From Arachis hypogaea (lineage: Eukaryota > Streptophyta > Magnoliopsida > Fabales > Fabaceae), in contig NC_092053.1 of assembly GCF_003086295.3 (NCBI RefSeq), positions 119,308,445 to 119,372,444 on the forward strand: 64,000 nt of DNA. Reading direction: 5' to 3'. Position numbers and translations under genes: made by a program. Below are positions 34,120 through 46,557 of this stretch, piece by piece. The notes under the pieces were generated by a model, which was given only the letters and a program-made list of their open reading frames with translations, had not been told where the DNA came from and did not search any database. Numbering within the stretch: position 1 is the first letter of the stretch; each line of letters opens with the position of its first letter.

Positions 34120-36146
34120 TTTGTGTTGTTAAAAGAGTAGTGTGATAAGTATTTAGAAAGAGAATAATTAAAGAGACAAAATTTATATATTACAGGTAAA
34201 ATACAGTGTACTTTGTCTTATGCCACATATAAATAATGTATTGATTAAGTAAGTTAATTGTATTTATGCTAATTAATTATTGAAGATAATATTGAGCATG
34301 GTATAATTTTTTTTAATCATTGAACTTTTTTGGATGCATACTCTCTCTCTCTTTCCATATCACAGTAACAATTAAAATTTTTTTTTTTTAAACTAATAAA
34401 TCTAAACTAAAGTTAATACAAAAAGAAATCTAAGCTAATAAAGTTTCTTCTAATTCATGTCACTTAAAAAAGAAAATTTAATTAATTATGTTTATTTATA
34501 TAATAAATATCATCTGAAAAATTAATTTTTACACACAAAAATTTATTAATATTTATTTTATTTTAAATTAATGAATGTATGATATATATTAAAAAAATTA
34601 TCATCCTTCTTCAACACATCTTCATCATTTCAAAAAAAATTAATCATACAATTTTGTTAAATTCGTTTCAGACATACCTTTTTTGTTTAATAAAATAACA
34701 AATATTAAATATTTATTCAATAACATAGTTTATTCATTGTAAAAAATTAATAATTTAATTATAAATAATAAGTTGCATCTAAAATGTTCCATAATAACTT
34801 GAAGTATTTAATGTTTCTTTTCAGAAAAAAAATATTTTTTTTTGGAATATACAATATTAAAAGATTTTTCTTTTTGTGGCATTTGAAATTTTCTTTTAAT
34901 TATTTTTTATAAACAACTGTAAATAGATATTTTAACGTAAACAAAATAATAAGGTAACGTCTACATAATACTAAAAAAATAACCATGTTTTTGTATATTT
35001 TTTTTGTGTCTACCATGTTTTTCTATATGTCTGGTATTACATAAATTTTGGGTACGCATATTTTTAGTAGTTTAATTTTAATATATTAATAGTGTAAAAT
35101 ATTTTACACTGTTGTACAATTATATTTGATTTTTTGGACGACAATTCACGCAGTCGATGTAAAAAGTAGTTATTCTTATTAATGTAGCGTTACGTCATTA
35201 GATATACGTGTAAAATTATTTTATACTGACACTACATCAAAAATAAATTTATTTTTAATTTTTTTATAACAAAAAATAAAATCTCTTGTTACAATTTCCA
35301 TTCTTAAAAAAATTAACCCTCCCAAAATATATATTCTCTCTTTCTATATTATAGAAATGGCCGTATTACAAATGTTGTTTTGTCATCAATATTTTTTTAA
35401 TAATTAAATATAATTTTTTTGTTTTATTAATTAAAAATAATTTAAATATATAAATATTTAATAACAAATTATTTTTTATAAGATGTCAAGAATATGTGGT
35501 GTTTGAATAATATTTTTTAATAAATATTTATATGTATTTAGAGAAATATTGACAGATATATTAATATAATATTTAAATTAAATACGTATAAATATTATCA
35601 TTAATTTAAATGTATGTAAATACGTAAAGTTATGTTTTTTGTTGGTTAAAATATGTAGACACATTTTTATATTTGTGAAGTTAAATATATTTAAGTCATA
35701 AAAAAAACAAAAGGATATATATATTAGAATAAATAAATATTAATAAATTATTGTGTGTAAAAGTTAATTTTTCAAATGGTGTTTATTGTGTAAATAAAAA
35801 TAATTAATTAAATTTTCTTTTTCAAGTGACATATATATGTTGGAAAAAAAATTATTAGTTTAGATTTGTTCTGTATGAATATTAGCTTAGATCTATTGGT
35901 TCAATTTTTTTTTTCGGTTGTTACTGCAATGTGTGGTGAGTATATTTAAAAAACACATATTAGGCCTAACATTATTTTCAATAATTAATTAACATAAATA
36001 CAACTAACCTATTGAAATAATATGATTTTTGCATATCGCATAAGACACAGTATACTGTATATCACTTACAACATATATATTAAATTTTGTCTTTTTAATT
36101 ATTCTCTTTTTAGACATTTATCACATTATTTTTTTGACAACACAAA
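34120..36146. mobile_element. Fold-back element, about 2.0 kb with roughly 450-bp inverted arms
   Basis: The left arm (about 34120-34590) begins TTGTGTTGTTAAAAGAGTA. Its reverse complement recurs at about 35690-36146, matching along AGAGAATAATTAAAGAGACAAAATTTA, GTTAATTGTATTTATGCTAATTAATTATTGAA and GTCACTTAAAAAAGAAAATTTAATTAATTA with scattered changes. The roughly 1.1-kb centre is AT-rich and non-coding. A fold-back transposon or long-TIR MITE is the likely class; no clear target duplication was found. Confidence 0.75.
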
Positions 36147-37089
36147 CATACAGTTATAGAAGGTATAGAGTTAGTCTTGTTTGTATTATAATAAAAAAAT
36201 ATCTTATTTTTTTATTATAAAACAAAAATTAGAATAATTTTAAATAATATTTTATATTTTTAGATTATTAAGTTTTTTATGTGTTAGTCAAATAATTTAA
36301 AATTGATTATATTTTATAATAGTAAACTTTTTTTTTTTAATCATAATGTGTATATAATATTTGTGTCCACTACAAAAAATTTATGGATGCGTCCGTCGTA
36401 CGTGTGCGATTAAATGTAATGTACATCGAGAGTGAATTTGATTATTCAATACTCTGTATTCAAGGTTTTGATAATCAAAAAATGCGGCCAAAGAATAAAA
36501 TAGATACGACTCATGTTGCTATTGTGTTTGGGGTCATGTAATTAATGATGTAATTTAATGATCAAATGTAGTATGACCATCGTTTTCCATTTATATAGAC
36601 CGAAAGAAGGAAATAAATAAATAAATTATTAGGATTTTGCTAGTCACAAATATTTGTAATCGCACACGTTGAAATCATTATGTGAAACAATGAGAGAATC
36701 TAGAAGTGGTATTAATGTGTCATTTTTGTTACAAAATCTCAAACCTAAAACAATTAAAACTTCAAGTGTTGGTAGGGTTAGAGTTATCTAAATTCTAAAA
36801 TAATGCATATTTTTTTTTTTCATTTTTTGACTACATGGACAGTTACGAGGATTGAAGTTAGAACTTTATCCATAAGTCTCTTATCACTAGATTAGGGGGT
36901 GACATAAATCTTTTATCACTAGATTAGTACTATTTTTAATAGTTTATGCTAAATTTTATTGATTACTATGAAACTATTATGAAAGGTGTGCTTAAGAGTG
37001 TTAATTATATTAAAAAGAACACATCAGTCAACAAAAAACATAAATAAATAAATGATAACAAGCTTTATCTACTTTATTTTAATCAGCGC
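36147..37089. other. AT-rich non-coding stretch
   Basis: No gene was recognised. CACTACAAAAAATT at 36368 resembles a CACTA-type terminus, but no subterminal repeats follow it. Confidence 0.45.
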
Positions 37090-37165
37090 TAATATGTACA
37101 TTTTTTTATACTCTTTGCAATATATATATATATATTGCAAAGAGTATAAAAAAATGTACATATTA
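37090..37165. repeat. Perfect 76-bp palindrome
   Basis: The sequence from 37090 to 37127 is the exact reverse complement of 37128 to 37165, with a (TA)n centre and no spacer. The arm begins TAATATGTACATTTTTTTAT. It could extrude as a 38-bp cruciform or hairpin. Confidence 0.92.
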
Positions 37166-37462
37166 AAATATATCTTGTTTATTAAAATATTTTAGTTATA
37201 TTTACTTTTAATAATCTTTGCATATTTCTATTATGATAGTGTATATAATTTTCATTTTAGTATTTTTACTATCACATAAATTCTTTTTTTTTTTTCTATT
37301 TCACCCTAAAATAATATTTGACTTAAGTAAAAATACACATACAAGCTTTTAATAACAATTGTAGCACGCCCTTTACAGAAAAACCTCTTTTGAATTTGTA
37401 TAAATTTTTTTATGAACTTTTTGAAGCTCTTACTTAATTTCAAATAACAAAAAATTTATAAT

Positions 37463-38459
37463 TGAGGGCAATACGATTTTGGTTTCTAAAGTAGGGGTTA
37501 AAAATTTTTTTCGTCTTTGGCCTTTTTTTTTGCTACAAAATGGTCCTGAAGATTTAACTTAGTTTTAAAATCGTCCTTTTTACCAAATTTTTAATTTTTA
37601 TTCCGAAAATACCCTTAATTAAAAAAATAAAAAATAAAAAGAAAAAAGGAAACTGGTTAAGGGGGAAGGGGGGTCACGCTTCATGGGCCAGGGAGGGGGG
37701 GGGCGTGGGTGGGGGTTCCAGGGGAGGGAAGGTGCGGAAGGGGAGGGAAAGCGCCGCTGTTCTTCGTCGCTGCCGCTACTGCTCCTCATCGTTTGGTCAT
37801 ACTAACGGGAGAGGGGAGGGGTTCCAGATCTCATTCGCACTAACGGCCAGAGAGGAGAGAGTAGAGGGAGAGAGGAAGAGAAGCGGAGAGGGAGAGAAGA
37901 GAGGAACGGAGGCGCTGAACTGCTGTCGTCGTTCGCGAACCGCCGTCGTCGTCGGTCGCCATCGAGCCCTGTCCCCTCGCCACCGCTGGAGTGAGGTTGC
38001 GTCAACGCCAGCAGATCCGCGAGGTTGGACGGTCGTCGATGCTCCTTGCCGGACGCCAGCAAATTGGTGTTTCAATGTTGTTGCTTCTACTGTCTGTTTC
38101 TATTTTTTGCTTCTGCTTTCTGCTTCTACTTCTGCTTCTTTTTTGCTTTTGTTGTTGTTGATTCACCCTTGTTGATTTACCATTGTTGTTGTTTTATTGT
38201 TATTGCTGTTGTTGATTCACTATTGTTGTTGTTGTTGTTGATTCTGCTTCCTGCTTCTGCTTCTGTTTCTCCTTCTGCCTCTGCATCTGCTTCTGCTTTC
38301 TGGTTGGTTTTGGGGAAGAAGGGGGTAGGGTATTTTCTTCCGAAGGACGATTTTAAAACTAAGTTAAACCTTCGAGACCATTTTGTAGCAAAAAAAAGGT
38401 CGGGGACGAAAAAAAATTTCAGCCCCTATCTTACAGACCAAAATCGTACTTAACCCTAA
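37463..38459. mobile_element. Fold-back element with GC-rich, triplet-repeat-containing centre
   Basis: The arms (37463-37585 and 38340-38458, about 120 bp) are inverted copies sharing ACGATTTTGGT, TTTTTTTCGTC, GCTACAAAATGGTC and TTTAACTTAGTTTTAAAATCGTCC. Between them is an unusually GC-rich segment (37650-38050) and then TTGTTG and CTTCTG triplet runs. A 156-codon frame on + (37705-38175) and others on - overlap here. They are Arg/Ser/Pro-rich with no domain I recognise, so I do not call a gene. The centre may be captured host 5' UTR or exon DNA, which is inferred. Confidence 0.7.
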
Positions 38460-38479
38460 TTGGGGACTGTAGATTTTGA

Positions 38480-39160
38480 GATGAGATAAAGTGGGTATGA
38501 AATTTTCAATAGAGGAGGAAACTCCGTCAATGAGAAACAGACAGTTTGAATCAACTGCTTGATATCTTATACGTTATGAGATTGATAGCAGGTGTACAAG
38601 ATAGAGTGGTGTGAAAATTTGACAAAAAGGCATTTATACTACTAATTTATTTGTGCAGGTTTTGCAAGAACATACTTTGACGGATGATATCCTTAGCTAC
38701 AAGTTCACAAATGAAATCTGGAAAGGACTAGTGTCCCCTCGAGTTGAGTTGTTTACTTGGTTTGTGCTAGTAGGTCGAGTTAATACAAAGGATCGTTTGA
38801 GTAGATTGGGTATCATTGATCAGAATGATAACGTTTGTGTTATGTGTAACAAAGAAGTTGAATCTGTACAACATTTATTTGTTACGTGTGAATATGCTTG
38901 CCAGGTATGGTGCACATGGATTACTCATGTGGGTCGTATTTGGAGCATTCCAGGGTCCATAAAAGAATACTTTGAGAGTTGGAGGATGACGCCTATAAAA
39001 AAGACGAGTGTAAAACATGGTTAGTGAGATTCTTCTCAGTTATATAGAATATCTAATTGTGTAGAAATAAATTCATATTTCAGAATAAGGCAATAGTTGT
39101 AGTGGATTGCATTGTTAGATCGTTTTGTTGCTCCAAAGAATGATGTAAAAACTTACTCAT
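38480..39160 (+). pseudogene. LINE reverse-transcriptase zf-RVT remnant, second copy
   Basis: The main frame (38653-39024) reads FVLVGRVNTKDRLSRLGI, CVMCNKEVESVQHLF and CEYACQVWCTWI, the same LINE family as 27440-28080. After a frameshift near 39005 it continues as CKTWLVRFFSVI, a stop, then RNKFIFQNKA. An upstream shift separates the KFDKK and IYTTN parts. A fragment with at least two frameshifts and one stop. Confidence 0.75.
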
Positions 39161-40551
39161 GTTGTTGATGGTTATATCGAAGATAACATAAAAATTATAT
39201 CGTTTTTTTTCTGTCTTTTATACTTTCTACCGTGTGTGTTGAGTTTGTTTCTTCTTTAAAAAAAACTTTTTTTTTTTATTTTCTAAAATTTTTTTGAAGT
39301 TTAACAAGAATAAAATTTTAGATTTTTCAATCATAAAAAATTTTAATATTATATTATAAAACTATTTTTTAAAAAATTAAACTAATAAAGAAAACATATA
39401 AATTCTTTAGTATAACAATCCGAGAAAAAGTTGAATATTGCAGTGAACTAATAATAACACATTTTCCTCAAAAAAAAAAAAAAAAAAAAAAAATCAAAGA
39501 CACGCAACTGAAATCAGCGGTCAAGTTCATCTATTCATGGTGTATATAGCACATCGGTACAGATATATTTCGATTTCAATATTGTTTGACCTTTGACACT
39601 TAAATTGTTGGACAGTCTTAGGGTTTGTAATTGATAGTCTTTGCGACTAACATTCTTCTAATATACAACAATGACATCTCATTGACATTGCATTTGAACT
39701 ATACAAAAACATATCATTTTTATTAAATAAATTAGTCTTTAACAAAAAAACCTTGACAAAATAGTCTTTATTCTTTTAAAATATTAAAGACTTAATTTTT
39801 GACAAAATAAAATAATAAATTAATTCTTAATTTTTTAAAAAAGATAAATTAGTCTTTGACTATTCTAAAAAGTAGTATGATTCACAAATTAAATAGTTTA
39901 AAATTTTCAAAAATAAAAATAAGTTTGTCTATTTATTCTTTTAAAGACTAATTTATTTAGTATGTTAAAAAATTAGAAACTAATTTGTCAATTTTATTTT
40001 GGTTATGGACAAATTTATGCTACAAAACATATTAGGGAGCAGTAATTTAAACTTTCACTCGTTATTCTTAGATTCTTTACAAGGAATTAAAATGATAGAA
40101 AAAGAAGAAAAAACAATCTCCGCATTGTGTCATCAGTCATGAAATGTTGTATCATTATATGCACATACTCACTCTTTCCTCTCTAACCGTGGAATTAAAA
40201 TCAGCTCTAAAACTATTGTAATAAGGTTCAAAGATATTCCCTTACTGAACATATGGAATACCATATTCTGGAGTCAAAGAAGGAAGGAAAAAAAATCTTC
40301 AAGAATGTGAGCGAATAGTCAATTTTGACTTGGTCAGAAACCTATCATCCCATAAACTAATGGGTAAATGACAAACAATTCAAATGGCATTTTTGAATAT
40401 TATATGATAGTCATAAAAACAAAAACTTTACTTGCATGTTTGATTTTGACAATGAAATTATGTAAATCGAAATTAATCAATTTAATTTATATATTTTTTA
40501 TATAAATCAAATCGATTGAATTTGATTTAGTTAGAAAAATGGTAAATTGAA

Positions 40552-40609
<58 letters not shown>

Positions 40610-40711
40610 AGTTAATACTATAAATTGATTTCAATTAGTTTGATTTAGCAATGAAATTAACGTATATAAATACGAGCAGAACGTTAAATTCTCATTAAAG
40701 TGAGTCTCACA
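39161..40711. other. AT-rich non-coding stretch with poly(A) and (TA)n
   Basis: It contains a poly(A) run of about 23 at 39471-39493 and a (TA)n run at 40561-40607. The last few hundred bases probably are the 5' flank of the MULE unit that starts coding at 40712. No gene was seen. Confidence 0.5.
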
Positions 40712-42056
40712 ATGGTTAGTGAAGATAGTTTTAGTTTTTGTACATTGTAGAGGGATGATTAAAAAAATGCGAGGACAAATAAAATTTATTGATAAGGATC
40801 CGTTGAATGTCTTTATCAAATCTTTTATGAGTTTTGTTGAGTTCCAGAATGCTATAATCTAAAAATTGGGACTGCATGGCATGAAACGGATGGAGAAGTT
40901 ATTTTATAAAATTCCGATTTCTGTTGTACGAGATGGTGTAAAGTACGACTCCTTTATGATAGACAGTGATAAAGATTTGCAAGTTTGTTTCACTGTTGTC
41001 GTTAGTTTTTCGAGTTGAGGACCCATGAGCTATTGGCCAAGTTTGGAGATGTGGTATGTAGTTAAGGAAGATTGAACCAGAATCCTCAATATTTAGCAAT
41101 ATCAGGAGCCTCTAGTTTAATGCCTATTGATGCCTTTTCATTTGTGCCTGTCATTGCACTTAAGGCAGTGTTGGTGTCATCTCCGTCCTTCGTAGCTGAT
41201 CTAACCGCGATGGTGATTGACAAATAGGTGATAATCGGTCTTCAGGTCAGTTTGTTATTGCGATGGCCGGTACTCCTGTTATGATCCTGGTTTTTGGGAA
41301 GGGTGGGGAACCAAATGCTGTCGAAGATGTATTGCAGGATGATGATGTAGATCCTGCTATGATTGATGAAGATAGCGATGATGATCCAGGGAGGAGTATT
41401 CCAGTTAGAGGTCGTGGAGCATCTAGCTCGGAAACTCAGCAATACCCCCACACTTTTCGACTTTAGACTTGGAAGCCATGACACGACATGGGTTACCAGA
41501 TGTAGCATTCGGATTTAGGGCCAGAGATACACAGGATACAGAAGGTCTAGCTGAGTTCCAAGTTGGTTAGCAGTTTCAAAATAAAGAGGAAGTTGTCTTA
41601 AGCGTGAAGACTTATAGCATCCGTCGTGGGTTGAGTACAGAGTGCTGGAATCTGCTCATATCAAGTACCATGGAAAGTGTAAGAAGTTTGAAAACGGTTG
41701 CACATGATTGATTCCGGTCACTCTTTGCCAGCAAAAAGGCATTTGGGAGTTAAGAAGGTATAATGGACTTTATACATATTTGTCCACATCGATATCTAGT
41801 GATCACAGGATGCTTGATTATCATGTTATATCTGCTTTTATACTGCCTATGATAAGAGTTGATGCGGCCGTGTCGACCAAGGTACTACAGAATGTGATAG
41901 AGGCACATTTTATACCGACTTACAGGAGGGTTTGGTTAGCTAAGTAGAAGGCCGTTGCGCAGATATATGAAAATTAAGAAAAGTCATATAATGAGTTGCC
42001 ATGATAGGTACCAGGTGTGCAGATAACGATGCCAGGTAGTGTTGCAGTGTTGATCA
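40712..42056 (+). pseudogene. MURA-like MULE transposase, N-terminal region only, degenerate
   Basis: The start region MVSEDSFSF is soon broken by stops. Further segments fit the long N-terminal part of legume MURA-like proteins: LFYKIPISVVRDGVKYDSF, an acidic stretch (DDDVDPAMIDEDSDDDPG), then FQNKEEVVLSVKTYSI. These are followed by KGIWELRRYNGLYTYLSTSI and SSDHRMLDYHVISAFILPMI, the MuDR zinc-binding and adjoining region that precedes the transposase core. The DDE core never appears. At about 42056 the sequence passes directly into the 3' end of a plant-mobile-domain gene on the opposite strand, so most of the transposase is deleted. Confidence 0.7.
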
Positions 42057-42996
42057 CAGCAAAATAGATCAGTGCTGTAACAGCCCTCCATAACGCCATA
42101 TGTAGGGAATCTAATAACCTGGGATGCACTATCTGAGCAACCTCTGGTGAGCTGTAAGGCATCCACGCGAACTGTTAAAGAGAAATGGTTGATGAAGGTC
42201 ATAAATAAACAGTAAAAAGTTACATAACTTAACAATAATAACATGAAAGCTAAAATACTCACATCCTCGGCCTGAAGTAAATCTATCATAAGCCTCCAAT
42301 GTGCGACTCTAAGCCCCTTCTCGCTCAATGTTGGCTTATATCCTGACCACCTGTCACCCGATACATTAGCTCAACAACGGCCATATACGGAAAACATAAT
42401 AATATACTATAAGAAAAATGATGAGTACCGTCAGATTTACCGATAAAAAATAAAATTAATTTACTGGTAATAAATTTACCGTTAGATTTTGTATTGATTC
42501 CAATCCGACGGTATAAACCTCAACGGTAAATATTTACCATTGGAGTTTGTTGTATTTCGGTAACTTGCAGCATATTTAGTTTTTCAAGCTACAAATATCT
42601 GGTGTCAGTTACCGGTAGATTTTTTTCGATGGTACTTTGGCACCAAACTGTTTCGTTCCCACATTTTTAAAATCGGATATTTTTGCTAGAGAATCCGACG
42701 ATAAGTTCAAATTTTTTAAAATATTTTTTGATGAAATTAATCGTGAAGTTCTAAATTTTTTTATTTAAATTTATTTTTTGTATAATTAGTAGTCAAATTC
42801 TAAAGAATAGAAGCCAAATATTTTAAATTATCAAGTGTACAAATAAAATGAAAGGTCAAATAATAGAGGATATGATACAATCAAATAGTGTATAAAAAAA
42901 TCCTAGTCATAGAAAATCATCATCATCGTCGTTGTCATCGTCGTCATTGTCCTGCTAGTTCTGCAACTGAGGCAGCAGCCTAGGTGGTATGCCAGT

Positions 42997-45900
42997 TGTA
43001 ACACCCTAATTAGCCTAAGCTTTACCTCGCGTCATAAAGCAAAGGTTAATCAGAGATTACGACAATTCTAAACTCATACATAATATATATAGAGAAAGAA
43101 TAGTATAATCTAGAAGTCCGATGAAAGATATAGCTCAAAAACAGGATTTCAAAGCGCAAAACGTACTAACGAAGCTACTAGCTTAAGGTACAAGAAACAG
43201 ATAAGAGACAACAAAATATAAGTATATAATATTATAGAAAACTAGCCTCGAATCGCAAAGTTTAAGCCGGCTAGCCATATACAGGTATACAGAACCATAC
43301 AGTGAAAATAGCTTATACAAGTTTTGTTCTCTCAAATACAAGCCTCTAGCCTAAACAAAATACAAAAGAGAGATGTATAAACAAGATAAACCAAAAGACT
43401 CCAAAAGAATCCAGGATCCTCCGCTTCTGTCACCATCCAAAGCAACTCACCGAGGTGGGTTGCGACTTGCATCTGAAAAACACAACAAAGATATGGTATG
43501 AGAATCGAGGGTTCTCAGTATGGTAACAGTGCCCAGTGATGTAGGATATAAGACCCCAGGACGCCAAAGGCAATCCTAAGCTCCATATCCATCACAAGAT
43601 TCAAACTTAAGCATTCTAAAACAAATAAGCATAATATATGAAACCTTAACATAACTAAACAGGGTACTGTATCTTAGGGGAATACTATTCTAACCAAACA
43701 CCGCTGTCTCACAGCCTTCACCAACCTACCCTCCATGCGATCCCATCGCCACTGCCTTCCGAACCTCCTCAATCCCAGTAGAAAGCACAATTAATAACAA
43801 TGCAAGTAATTCACAAGTAAAAGCATACAAGGAAAGTAGATCAAGTAAGCAAATAGGCATGTTATTCAATTAGGCATACAAGTATAAGTCGGCAAAGCAA
43901 ACAAACAGATAGAAATGCATATGATGAATGCCTGTCCTACTGGCTGTGATATCACATTGTCGGTTCAACTGCCAACCAGACACATCTCCATGGAGACATC
44001 GCCCTTCAAATTTCTCATATGGGAACCCCCGAGATATAGTGCCCGGATCACTGTCCAGATACCGGCGCCTGCACGCTTTATAGATCCAAAGGGATGCGAG
44101 CGGGATACTCTTGCCTCAGACCTCAGATCTCAACGTAAGCGGGATTAACCACCATCCTTACGCCGCCGCTACTACCACGACAGGCGGGATTAACCACCGT
44201 CCCTGCCGGGCGCATAGCGTCTCATAATCTCAGTAAAAACATTATTTCAGTGGTTTTCAAAAAGCATTTTCAGTATACAGAGATCCATCATCTCAATCCG
44301 AGTCCCCGACTCATCTCAACCACTGTCCATTAATAACTCAGTTTCCAAATATCAAAAGTTCATCATTCCTCATCTCATATATCAAACATCCTTCACCTAA
44401 CGTCAAACCATTCTCAGCACACCAGAAACCTATGCCTCCGTTTTCTAATTTATCATAAAATCATGTACTAGAACCCTTAAGTTATATCCCATGTTCTAAT
44501 ACTCGAAACTAGGCCCAAAAGTCTTAAATAGTGTTATAGAAGCTTACAACCTCGTCGGAAAGGGGAAATAGTTGAAAACAAAGCAAAATTTGAGAAACAG
44601 GGTGTGTGCGTCCGCACAGGGGTGTGCGTGCGCACGCCCAGGAAATTTTTAAAAGTGTGCGTACACACAGGGGTGTGCGTACGCACAGGTGTCAAAACTC
44701 AAAATGGTCTGCTCACTCACACAACCTGTGCCAGTGCCTCCAGCAGACTGGCCTTCCCAACGTGTGCATCCGCACAGACCTGTGTGTCCGCACAGGTTGA
44801 CATTCTTCCTTAGATATGCGCGCGCACAAGCTGTGCTAGCGCTGCAAACAGAACACACTTCCCTGCCTGTGCGTGCTCATAGGTGTGTCTATCAGCACAG
44901 GTCAAAATTTTTTGCAGGGTGTGCGCTCGCACATATCAGAAATCATGAAATTCTACAACTTTACAGAATTTCAGATTTTTAACACCAATTTTGAATGATC
45001 ATAACTCCCTCCACAAAATTCCAAATTCCATAAACTTTATATCGATTTAAAGGATTTTCAAAGATCTTTAATTTTAGACAGGTTTCATCAAGTTTTGAAA
45101 ACCGACAAAAGTTATGATTGCACAAAGTTCACCAAAAATCCCATTTTACCAAACTTGACAATTTACACAATTTCTTACCATATACATTCCAACTACTACC
45201 AAACCATTCAAAAACTCCATCTTTCATCAAAATTGACCTGTTGTGCCCTAATGCACCAACATTACCACATTTCCCTTCACATTTCATCATCTTCAACATC
45301 AACACCAATATATCACAATTTTACAACCATAATGCCAATTCATCAAATCCAACACCACTTATATCATCATTATGCCTTTTCAATTTACACAATCAATCAT
45401 CATTATCATATTACCATCACTTATCATACTCAAACCCAACAATTATTAATTCATCATAATTCACCACATATCATCATTTAACAACTCAACAACTATTTAA
45501 ATTCAAACCTATCCTTTGGGTCACTAGCCTAAATGTCCATGAATATTATATACTACATAGAGAAAATCGAAACCATACCTTGGCCAATTCCCTATAGGCT
45601 CCAAAACTCCAATTTAGCCCAAACAAGCTTCCAACCACAATCCAAGCTTTCAATTCCATTCCAATAAGCAAAATTAAGTTCCAAAAGCTCCCAAAGCCAC
45701 AATAATCAAACTATATACATATAAATCACCTCAAATCAACCTAGGTTTTCAATTAAACATAAATTCACAAGTGTTTAATGGCTCTCACCTCTTCCAACAG
45801 ATTTGGATGTCAAAACTCAATGCTAAGCAAGGCTTAGAGCAAACCTAAACATCCAGAATCACAAAAACTCACTTAATCATAAATCCTAAGAACCAAAATT

Positions 45901-46516
45901 TTGGAGAGAAGAATAGAAAGGATTTCGTGGTTACATCTCCAGTTTCTTGCATGATTTTTGTAGAGCTCTTCACGAAGAATGCGTAATCGCAAACGGTGCG
46001 GCGATTGGAGCTCCGTAGCTCAGGATATGAGCTAGAGAAGAAGAGGGTGAATAGTGTTTCTTCTTCCCCTCCTCCCCCGTTTCTATTTCTGAAGTGTGTG
46101 TGTGTGTAATGGAATTGTGGCAGGTTTGGTTCACTTAAAGAGCCTTTTATATGTTGGGCTTGGGCCCAACTTGGGTCCGGTCCAACCCGTTAGCGTTTTT
46201 AGCCCGTTTGGCCCATCTTCAGGCCAAACCTTTAAAATTAACGCCTGGTTTTCCATTTCTAACATTTTCTAAGATTTTTGCCGGTTTTCACTTTTTCTCA
46301 CGCGGTACCGGGCAGACTTGAACCGGTTCAACCGGTTCAATTGTCGGTTCACGGTTTTTCACGGTTTTTCACAGAAAGCACATTTTCTGACTTAGAAAAA
46401 CCCATTGAGTCCAAAAATCACCTTTAAATCCTCAAATTCTCTTTCTAACTTTTTGAAATCTAATTTGGGCAATATTAATTACTTAATTAACCGTTCGATT
46501 AATTGCGGTTCTTACA
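42997..46516 (-). repeat. 3' LTR of the chromovirus (element orientation)
   Basis: 3,520 bp. Its partner is 51291-54811. It includes the TGTGCG...CGCACA-rich tract near 44598-44940. Confidence 0.93.
44598..44940. repeat. Cluster of TGTGCGNNCGCACA palindromes in the chromovirus LTR
   Basis: About ten copies of variants such as GTGTGCGTCCGCACAGG, GTGTGCGTACGCACAGG and GTGTGCGCTCGCACA lie within 340 bp. The other LTR has the same cluster at about 52893-53230 with a slightly different number of units. Confidence 0.8.
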
Positions 46517-46527
46517 TTCTCCCTACC
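46517..46527 (-). other. Polypurine tract of the chromovirus
   Basis: The minus-strand reading GGTAGGGAGAA directly abuts the 3' LTR start TGTAAGAACC, as required for plus-strand priming. Confidence 0.7.
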
Positions 46528-46557
46528 AAATAAGAAATTTTGCCCTCAAAATTTGAA

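Noticed and set aside
36368..36381. CACTACAAAAAATT as a CACTA terminus
   Set aside because: No subterminal repeats, partner terminus or transposase remnants accompany it.
37705..38175. 156-codon open frame in a GC-rich block
   Set aside because: It lies between inverted arms of a fold-back element, with antisense frames equally open and no recognisable motif; treated as composition-driven.
45095..45481. His/Tyr/Ser-rich open frames of about 110-130 codons in the LTR (and at 53528-53776)
   Set aside because: They come from an ATCATCA/CCATTA low-complexity tract present in both chromovirus LTRs.
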